Source of the DNA: Streptomyces sp. NBC_00249
GTDB lineage: Bacteria > Actinomycetota > Actinomycetes > Streptomycetales > Streptomycetaceae
Length of the DNA: 64,000 nt
Assembly: GCF_026342355.1 (NCBI RefSeq)
Contig: NZ_JAPEMV010000001.1
Span: forward strand, 1,736,001-1,800,000
Reading direction: 5' to 3'
The notes beneath the pieces were generated by a model. The model saw only the letters and a program-made list of their open reading frames with translations, did no database searches and was not told where the DNA came from. Below are positions 58,817 through 64,000 of this stretch, piece after piece; position 1 is the stretch's first letter, and each line of letters begins with the position of its first letter. The position numbers were made by a program, and so were the translations under genes.

Positions 58817-60727
58817 ATGGACTTCAGGCTTCTCGGGCCGATCGAGGCCAAACGGGGAGGCGGCAGCACTATCCCGCTCTCCGGTTCCAAGGTCCATACG
58901 GTGCTCGCGGCGCTGCTGCTGTCCGAAGGACGCGTGGTCTCCGATGCCCGGCTCAGCGCACTCCTGTGGGGGTGGGACCCGCCGGCCACGGCGAGCGCGC
59001 AGATCTACACGTACATGTCACGGCTGCGCAAGCACCTGGGCTCGGAGGTGGAGATCGTCCGCCGTCAGCCCGGCTACGTACTGCGGGCGCCGGAGGCGTG
59101 GATCGACCTCACCGAGTTCGACCGGCTCGACCGGCAGGGCCGCGAGGCCCTCGCCGACCGGCGTTTCGAGGAGGCGGGCACGCTGCTGCGCGACGCGCTG
59201 GAGCTGTGGCGGGGCACCGCCCTCGCCAACGCGACCGAGCAGATGATCGAGGCGGAACTGCCCCGGCTGGAGGAGGCGCGGATGATCGCGCTGGAGAGCC
59301 GGATCGAGGCGGACCTCGCGGTCGGCCGGCACGAGCAGGTCACCGCCGAGCTGACCGGGCTGGTCGCCGAGCACCCCGTACGGGAGCGGCTGCGCGCCCA
59401 GCTGATGACGGCCCTGTACCGCTGCGGGCGGCAGGCCGACGCGCTGCACACCTACTACGAGGGACGCGCGGTCCTCGCCGACCAGCTCGGCGTGGATCCG
59501 GGCGAGGCGCTGGGCTCCACCTACCAGGCGGTGCTCGGCGGCGGACTCGGGCTCGGGCGCGGCCCGGCCTCCCGTGCCACCGCGGACGACGGCGCCGCGG
59601 CGCCCGCCGCCCCGGAGCCCGCTCCCGCGGCGGCGAAGGGCCCGCGGCCCGCGCCGGCCGCCCCCGTCGTCCGTACGGCTGCGGCCCCGGCCGCGGGGCG
59701 CGGCGTTCCGGCGATGCTGCCGGCCCCGTACGGGGAGTTCACCGGGCGCCGGGAGGAGCTGCGGGCGCTGCGCGAGCGGCTGACCCGCGAGGACGGCCGT
59801 CCGCGCCGCCTGCTGATCACCGGCATGGCCGGGGCGGGCAAGACGGCGCTGGCGGTGCGCGCGGCCCAGGACTGCGCCGCGCGCTTCCCCGACGGGCAGC
59901 TGTTCGTGGAGCTGTGCCACCCGGACGGCTCCGCGAAGGAGCCCGCCGAGGTGCTGGTCCGGCTGCTGCGCGCCCTCGGCGAGCCGCCCCCGGCCTCCGC
60001 CGCGGACGACCTGGAGGAGCTGGTCCGGCTGTACCGGACCCGGACCTCGGGTGCCCGGCTGCTGCTCGTGCTGGACGGGGCGGTGGGCGACCGCCAGGTG
60101 GCGCCGCTGCTGCCGGGCGGCCCGGAGTCCGCGGTGCTGATCACCAGTCAGGCCCGCCTCGCCCGGGTCGCCGGCGCCGACACCACCGCGCTGGCCCTGG
60201 TCGAGGACGAGGAGGCGCTGGAACTGCTGGCCTCGCTGGTGGGCCGTGCCCGCCTGGAGGCCGACCCGGACGCCGCCGACGACCTGGTGGCGTACTGCGC
60301 CGGGCTGCCGCTGGCCCTGCACATCACCGGGGCCCGGCTCGCGGCCCGCCCGCACTGGCCCGTGTCCCGGCTGGCGGCCCGGCTCGCCGACCCGGACGCC
60401 CGGCTGGGCGAGCTGGCGTACGGCGACGTGAGCGTGCGCGAGGCCCTGGTGCACTCCGTACGCCGGCTGGCCGGCCCGGAGCTGACGGCGCTGACCGGAC
60501 TGGCCGACGGGGACGCGGAGCCGTTCTGCGCCCAGTACGCGGCGCTGGTGCTGGGCATCGCGGAGGAGGAGGCGGAGTCCTCGCTGGACGAGCTGGTGGA
60601 CCACGCCCTGCTGGAGCTGTCCGGGCTGGACGCCCAGGGCAGGCCGCTGTACCGGTGGAACGACCTGGTACGGCTGCTGGCGGGCTCCCTGACGACCCGT
60701 GACGCCTTCCCCTCCGCGATGCGATGA
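58817..60727 (+). CDS. AfsR/SARP family transcriptional regulator with NB-ARC ATPase domain
   Basis: A 636-residue regulator. The N-terminal OmpR-like winged helix (about 1-95) and bacterial transcriptional activation domain (about 96-245) form the SARP part (MDFRLLGPIEAKRGG..., YTYMSRLRKHLGSE). A Pro/Ala-rich linker is followed by an NB-ARC ATPase with P-loop GMAGAGKTAL from residue 336. No TPR repeats follow, so it is shorter than AfsR itself. Such proteins activate antibiotic clusters. It sits beside a phosphopantetheinyl transferase and an amino-acid oxygenase. Confidence 0.92.
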   Translation: MDFRLLGPIEAKRGGGSTIPLSGSKVHTVLAALLLSEGRVVSDARLSALLWGWDPPATASAQIYTYMSRLRKHLGSEVEIVRRQPGYVLRAPEAWIDLTEFDRLDRQGREALADRRFEEAGTLLRDALELWRGTALANATEQMIEAELPRLEEARMIALESRIEADLAVGRHEQVTAELTGLVAEHPVRERLRAQLMTALYRCGRQADALHTYYEGRAVLADQLGVDPGEALGSTYQAVLGGGLGLGRGPASRATADDGAAAPAAPEPAPAAAKGPRPAPAAPVVRTAAAPAAGRGVPAMLPAPYGEFTGRREELRALRERLTREDGRPRRLLITGMAGAGKTALAVRAAQDCAARFPDGQLFVELCHPDGSAKEPAEVLVRLLRALGEPPPASAADDLEELVRLYRTRTSGARLLLVLDGAVGDRQVAPLLPGGPESAVLITSQARLARVAGADTTALALVEDEEALELLASLVGRARLEADPDAADDLVAYCAGLPLALHITGARLAARPHWPVSRLAARLADPDARLGELAYGDVSVREALVHSVRRLAGPELTALTGLADGDAEPFCAQYAALVLGIAEEEAESSLDELVDHALLELSGLDAQGRPLYRWNDLVRLLAGSLTTRDAFPSAMR

Positions 60728-60755
60728 GCCGCGCGGAGGGGCCGCGGGGCGGCTG

Positions 60756-61337
60756 TCACCAGGAGCTGTGCGAGCGCTGGTACACGGTGCCGGTGGGGCG
60801 CAGGGCGGGCTCGATGATCTCCCGCACGATCGTCCAGACGTCACCGACGACGCGCTCGCGCGGCGGACGCGGCGACTGGGACAGCGCGTCGGCGGCGATC
60901 GCCCAGGCCGTGGTGACCGCGGCCGTGGCCCGCACCTCGGCGGAGGGCTTCGCGGCCTTCGCCCGGGCCCGGCCGACGTCGATGCGGAAGGCCAGCTCCG
61001 CGGCCTGGCCGGCCTGGACCTCGCGGATGAGCCGGCTGACCGGGAGGGCGAAGACCGCGGGCGAGAGCGGGTGCGCGTAGACCTGGCGGACCCAGGTGGA
61101 GAACCGCAGCCGCTCCCGCTCCTCCCAGCCGCCGCGCGCCGCCGGGCCCGGGTCGTCCTGCTCCACGGCCTCGGCGATCGCCTCGAAGTACGCGGTCAGG
61201 TCCTCGGGTGTCAGGCCCAGCAGCTGCTCGGGCGAGTCGAAGGCGGGGGCGGCGGCCGGGGCTTCGGTGGTGGAGGCGGCCTGGAAGGCGTTCTCCGCGA
61301 TCAGCTGTTCCACGGGGAAGAAGGACTCGATGGTCAT
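60756..61337 (-). CDS. Hypothetical protein in SARP-linked locus
   Basis: A 193-residue protein starting MTIESFFPVEQLIAENAFQA. It is Ala/Glu-rich and predicted largely helical, with no signal peptide, membrane segment or recognised domain. The middle (WVRQVYAHPLSPAVFALPVSRLIREVQAGQAAELAFRIDVGRARAK) looks like a compact helical bundle. The gene converges on the SARP gene with a 28-bp gap and is preceded by a purine-rich tract. Its function is unknown. Confidence 0.7.
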   Translation of the reverse strand: MTIESFFPVEQLIAENAFQAASTTEAPAAAPAFDSPEQLLGLTPEDLTAYFEAIAEAVEQDDPGPAARGGWEERERLRFSTWVRQVYAHPLSPAVFALPVSRLIREVQAGQAAELAFRIDVGRARAKAAKPSAEVRATAAVTTAWAIAADALSQSPRPPRERVVGDVWTIVREIIEPALRPTGTVYQRSHSSW

Positions 61338-61380
61338 GGCTTGGGGCCTTTCTCTCGATCGGTGCTGAAACGGGTGGGCG

Positions 61381-61447
61381 GGAACGGAAGAGAACGAGAA
61401 CGAGGACAACGGGAACGAGAGCGGGGGCGGGGGCGGGAACGTGGGCG
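61381..61447. repeat. Purine-rich tract between the unknown gene and the phosphopantetheinyl transferase gene
   Basis: About 67 bp on the plus strand are almost only G and A with scattered C, in GAACGAGAACG- and GGGGGCGGG-type repeats. It is the leader of the 193-residue gene read on the minus strand, where it is pyrimidine-rich. Confidence 0.6.
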
Positions 61448-61449
61448 GA

Positions 61450-62226
61450 TCAGTGGTCGGTGTGCCGGTGCACGGGGCCGTGCGCGGCGGGTCCCGCCGG
61501 GCGGGCCAGGGCCACCGCGACGTCCGGGAGGAGCTCGAGGTCCTCGACGGTCCAGGCACTGGTGCGGCCGCGGTGGGTGTGGGTGACCCGGACCGGGCCG
61601 CTGCGGGCCGGATGGGTCTCCAGCCGGCCCAGCTCGACGCCGGACAGACCGAGGCCGGTGGCTTTGACCACGGCTTCCTTCCTGGTCCAGATGCGGTGGA
61701 AGGCCTCGTCCCGCTCCGGCCCGGGTGCCAGCTCCCCCAGGTAGCGCTGCTCGGCGGCGGTGAGGTCCGCATCGGTGGTGGCGCTGCCCCGCACCGGGCG
61801 CAGGGACTCGGCGTCCACCCCGATCGCGGATCCCGCGCCGACGGCGAAGATCCCGCAGCCCGCGGTACGGCTCATGCTGAGCGCCACCCGCAGGGAGGGG
61901 ACGACGAGTTTGGGCGGGCCGTGGCTGCCGTCTCCGCAGCCGGGACAGTTGCGCCGGCCCAGGGCGATCTCCCGGGGTTCGATTCCGAACAGCCCGGCGA
62001 GGGCCCGGCGGGCCGCGGCGCGGGAGCGGACGAAGGCGGCGGCATCCCGTTCGGCCGGCAGTGACAGCGCCCGCCGGAACTCCTCGGTGTCGAGGAGCGG
62101 CAGGTCGGCCGGATCGGTGTGTTCCGGTGTGCGCCACCACCAGACGTGGGCCTCTCCCCGGGCGCCGAGGGCGTCGGCGACGGCCATCGCCGTGCCGTGG
62201 GTGGGGCCTTCTCCGTGTAATGCCAT
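61450..62226 (-). CDS. 4'-phosphopantetheinyl transferase (Sfp type)
   Basis: A 258-residue enzyme that primes carrier proteins of polyketide or non-ribosomal peptide synthases. The magnesium/CoA motifs IGVDAES and WTRKEAVVKATGLGL are present, and the mid-protein SLRVALSMSRTAGCGIFAVG region is typical of Sfp. The ATG at 62224-62226 has a GGGAGG site; the frame extends further without support. It lies in a SARP-controlled neighbourhood, so it may serve a nearby synthase outside the window. Confidence 0.92.
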   Translation of the reverse strand: MALHGEGPTHGTAMAVADALGARGEAHVWWWRTPEHTDPADLPLLDTEEFRRALSLPAERDAAAFVRSRAAARRALAGLFGIEPREIALGRRNCPGCGDGSHGPPKLVVPSLRVALSMSRTAGCGIFAVGAGSAIGVDAESLRPVRGSATTDADLTAAEQRYLGELAPGPERDEAFHRIWTRKEAVVKATGLGLSGVELGRLETHPARSGPVRVTHTHRGRTSAWTVEDLELLPDVAVALARPAGPAAHGPVHRHTDH

Positions 62227-62476
62227 GAAGTCCTCCCTTCTTCTCCCCCGTCGGATGGTGCGGGACATGCGGTGACCCACCGGAATTCGCGAAGATTTTC
62301 TCTGCGAAAGTGTGGACAAAGCCGCCCCATCACCATGAGGCGGGGGACTATCTCCCGCCTATACCTATGTCCGCGCTCGACCGGAACGCATTCACGACGG
62401 GAATCCCCATAGGAATGTAATAGGACAGGTCCGGAAACTGACTCGGGTCATCGCTCATCAACCCGAGGATTTCTTC
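62227..62476. promoter_or_regulatory. Divergent promoter region between phosphopantetheinyl transferase and oxygenase genes
   Basis: The 250 bp contain an AT-rich patch by local standards and a 23-bp palindrome at 62338-62360 (AGGCGGG...CCCGCCT, one mismatch, with a 3-nt centre). It is the natural place for SARP-controlled divergent promoters, but no clear SARP direct repeats were recognised. Confidence 0.45.
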
Positions 62477-63484
62477 ATGCCGCGGACCCAGGAACACACC
62501 CTTACGCTCACGGCGACCGGAACCACCCCGGACGCCATGACGCTCACCGATGCCGAGCGCGCCGAGATGATCGCCGTCGCCACCGACGTACTGACCGCCA
62601 CGCCGGCGCTGATCGACGACCCGGCCTGGCTGGACACGGTCCGCGACGCCTCGGCGATGCTGCCGCGCACGGTACTGGCCGCCCTGCGCCGGTTCCGTCA
62701 CGACGCCGGCCCCGACGGGGTGCTGCTGCTGCGCAACATGCCTGTGGTGGCCAACGACCCGCTGCCGGAGACCCCGACCGTGCCCGGTTCCGTGGAACGG
62801 GTGCCCGCCGTCGCGTCCGCGCTGGTCACGGCGGCGATGCTGCAGCTCGGCGAGGTCATCGCCTATCGCAGCGAGAAGACCGGCGCCCTCGTGCAGAACG
62901 TCGTCCCGGTTCCCGGGAGCGAAAGTTCGCAGAGCAATGCCGGCTCGGTGCTGCTGGAACTCCACGTCGAGAACGCTTTCCATGACAACAAGCCCGACTA
63001 CGTGGGTCTCCTCTGCGTGCGCGAGGACCCGACGGGCGATGCGAAGCTGTGCACTTCTTCCGTGCGGCGGGCCCTTCCGCTGCTTTCCGAGCGGACCGTC
63101 GCCGTATTGGCCGCGCCGCGTTTCCTCACCGAGCCGCCGCCGTCCTTCGGCGACCTGAATTCGGTGACTCCCGCGCACCCGGTGCTCGTCGGGGATCCGC
63201 AGGACCCGAACATCCTGGTGGACTTCGCCGCGACCCACCCGCTGGACGACGAGGCGAAGGCCGCGATGGGCGAACTGCGCGAGGCGCTGATGCGGACCAT
63301 GTCGGCGCTGGCCCTGCGGGTCGGTGACCTCGCGGTGGTCGACAACCGGCTCGCGGTGCACGGCCGGACCTCCTTCACTCCTCGCTACGACGGCCAGGAC
63401 CGCTGGCTGCACCGGGTGTACGCGCACCTGGACCACCGCCGCAGCCGGGTGGACCGCAAGGGTGGTGGTGCGGTGCTCAACTGA
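62477..63484 (+). CDS. Clavaminate synthase-like Fe(II)/2-oxoglutarate oxygenase (amino-acid hydroxylase type)
   Basis: A 335-residue oxygenase of the group containing clavaminate synthase, arginine hydroxylase VioC and asparagine oxygenase AsnO. The iron ligands are His163 and Glu165 in ELHVENAFHD, the HxE variant characteristic of this group, and His295 in AVHGRTSF; Arg309 or Arg313 probably binds 2-oxoglutarate. The N-terminal half begins with Thr-rich residues and ALRRFRHDAGPDGVLLLRNMPV. It likely hydroxylates a free or carrier-bound amino acid (arginine or asparagine are guesses). The adjacent phosphopantetheinyl transferase supports a peptide product. Confidence 0.88.
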   Translation: MPRTQEHTLTLTATGTTPDAMTLTDAERAEMIAVATDVLTATPALIDDPAWLDTVRDASAMLPRTVLAALRRFRHDAGPDGVLLLRNMPVVANDPLPETPTVPGSVERVPAVASALVTAAMLQLGEVIAYRSEKTGALVQNVVPVPGSESSQSNAGSVLLELHVENAFHDNKPDYVGLLCVREDPTGDAKLCTSSVRRALPLLSERTVAVLAAPRFLTEPPPSFGDLNSVTPAHPVLVGDPQDPNILVDFAATHPLDDEAKAAMGELREALMRTMSALALRVGDLAVVDNRLAVHGRTSFTPRYDGQDRWLHRVYAHLDHRRSRVDRKGGGAVLN

Positions 63485-63510
63485 AGCCCGGACCGGGACC
63501 ACGTACCGAC

Positions 63511-63552
63511 GGCCGGAGGGCCGGCCCCCCGAGGGGGGCCGGCCCTCCGGCC
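63511..63552. terminator. Very strong bidirectional terminator hairpin
   Basis: A perfect 20-bp stem (63511-63530 with 63533-63552) with only a 2-nt GA tip lies between the oxygenase stop at 63484 and the convergent permease stop at 63563. It probably marks the boundary of the specialised-metabolite locus. Confidence 0.9.
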
Positions 63553-63562
63553 GTTGTGATGG

Positions 63563-64000
63563 TCACTGACGCGAGCTGATGACGTCCGCGGGGCGGCCGG
63601 CGAGGGCCAGGCGGCCCGGGATCAGCGTGGCCAGGGCCGTGAGCAGCGCCGCGAAGCCCAGGACACCGAGGTACATCCACGGGTCGATGGAGGGGGACGC
63701 GGAGCCCGTCATCCCGATGCTGAAGGCGGTGAGCACCGCGAAGGCGATGCCCGTGCCGAGGACCGAGGAGATGACGACCACCAGGGCCGCTTCGATGCGC
63801 AGCATGCGCATGACCTGGCGGCGGGTGGTGCCGACGAGCTGGAGCAGGGCGAACTCGCGGGTGCGGTCGGACACCGACATGGCCAGGGTGTTGACCACGG
63901 CGATCGCGGTGAAGGCGATGATCAGGCCCATCGCGACGTAGTTCACCTCGGCGTTGGACTGCTGCACCTCGGCCTGGAGGTCCTCGACCTGGTCGCGGTC
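63563..64000 (-). CDS. FtsX-like ABC transporter permease, C-terminal part
   Basis: Only the C-terminal 145 or so residues are in the window; the frame is open to the right edge. It shows three membrane segments and the FtsX-domain pattern NYVAMGLIIAFTAIAVVNTLAMSVSDRTREFALLQLVGTTRRQVMRMLRIEA, ending in GRPADVISSRQ. Such permeases of the MacB type export peptides or lipids or act mechanically. The N-terminal part and partner ATPase lie outside. It is separated from the oxygenase gene by the 20-bp terminator. Confidence 0.88.
   Translation of the reverse strand, partial: DRDQVEDLQAEVQQSNAEVNYVAMGLIIAFTAIAVVNTLAMSVSDRTREFALLQLVGTTRRQVMRMLRIEAALVVVISSVLGTGIAFAVLTAFSIGMTGSASPSIDPWMYLGVLGFAALLTALATLIPGRLALAGRPADVISSRQ

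Noticed and set aside
1..64000. tRNA, rRNA, riboswitch and CRISPR features
   Set aside because: Reading both strands I saw no tRNA-like cloverleaf ends, rRNA stretches, regularly spaced repeats or recognisable riboswitch cores; a covariance-model scan would be needed to exclude small RNAs.

Overview
The window is high-GC actinobacterial chromosome, most likely Streptomyces. Signs of this are strong third-position G/C bias, many GTG and TTG starts, GTGA/ATGA stop-start overlaps, an AfsR/SARP regulator, a SepF-like protein, F420/flavin LLM oxidoreductases and a DmdR/DtxR-type iron box. No rRNA, tRNA, CRISPR array or intact insertion sequence was seen. The only mobile trace is a 64-bp MITE-like palindrome in a gene-poor kilobase at 49.2-50.3 kb.

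Region 1 (1-18.8 kb) looks like one functional island for using collagen or gelatin. It holds a secreted M9 collagenase, a divergent Xaa-Pro aminopeptidase, a five-gene oligopeptide ABC importer and an S9 prolyl-oligopeptidase-type peptidase (cut by the window edge). It also holds hydroxyproline catabolic genes: two proline-racemase-family epimerases, a three-part FAD/[2Fe-2S] D-hydroxyproline dehydrogenase, a DapA-family pyrroline-4-hydroxy-2-carboxylate deaminase and an ornithine-cyclodeaminase-type reductase. A GntR/FadR-type regulator sits in the middle. Five sites sharing an AATGTCACATT-like palindrome precede the collagenase, the importer, the oxidase, the deaminase and the regulator itself. 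The last pathway enzyme (alpha-ketoglutarate semialdehyde dehydrogenase) is not in the window.

Region 2 (18.8-27.8 kb) is an aromatic-CoA cluster: RidA-like protein, acyl-CoA dehydrogenase, benzoate/2-aminobenzoate-CoA ligase, PaaX-type repressor, a monooxygenase/old-yellow-enzyme fusion like 2-aminobenzoyl-CoA monooxygenase/reductase, and an enoyl-CoA hydratase. A nearly identical 13-bp palindrome lies in both promoter regions. A membrane protein and a GNAT acetyltransferase are inserted in it.

Region 3 (28-41 kb) has an anti-sigma-type ATPase, ornithine carbamoyltransferase with arginine deiminase, a small secreted protein, the Pnkp-Hen1 RNA repair pair, homocysteine S-methyltransferase, an LLM oxidoreductase, two small hypotheticals, a MazG-like hydrolase coupled to a P-loop ATPase, and a SepF-like protein.

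Region 4 (41-49.2 kb) has an iron-box-controlled DUF2470 protein, a quinone-type oxidoreductase and a sulfonate/sulfate-ester cluster (TauD-type dioxygenase, FMN reductase, ABC importer, FMN-dependent monooxygenase).

Region 5 (50-58.7 kb) has a ROK regulator, the methylmalonyl-CoA mutase operon mutA-mutB-meaB, a cluster of dispersed repeats, and asparaginase divergent from an Lrp/AsnC regulator.

Region 6 (58.8-64 kb) looks like the edge of a specialised-metabolite locus: SARP regulator, unknown protein, Sfp-type phosphopantetheinyl transferase and a clavaminate-synthase-like (HxE) oxygenase. A very strong terminator then separates it from a truncated FtsX-type permease.
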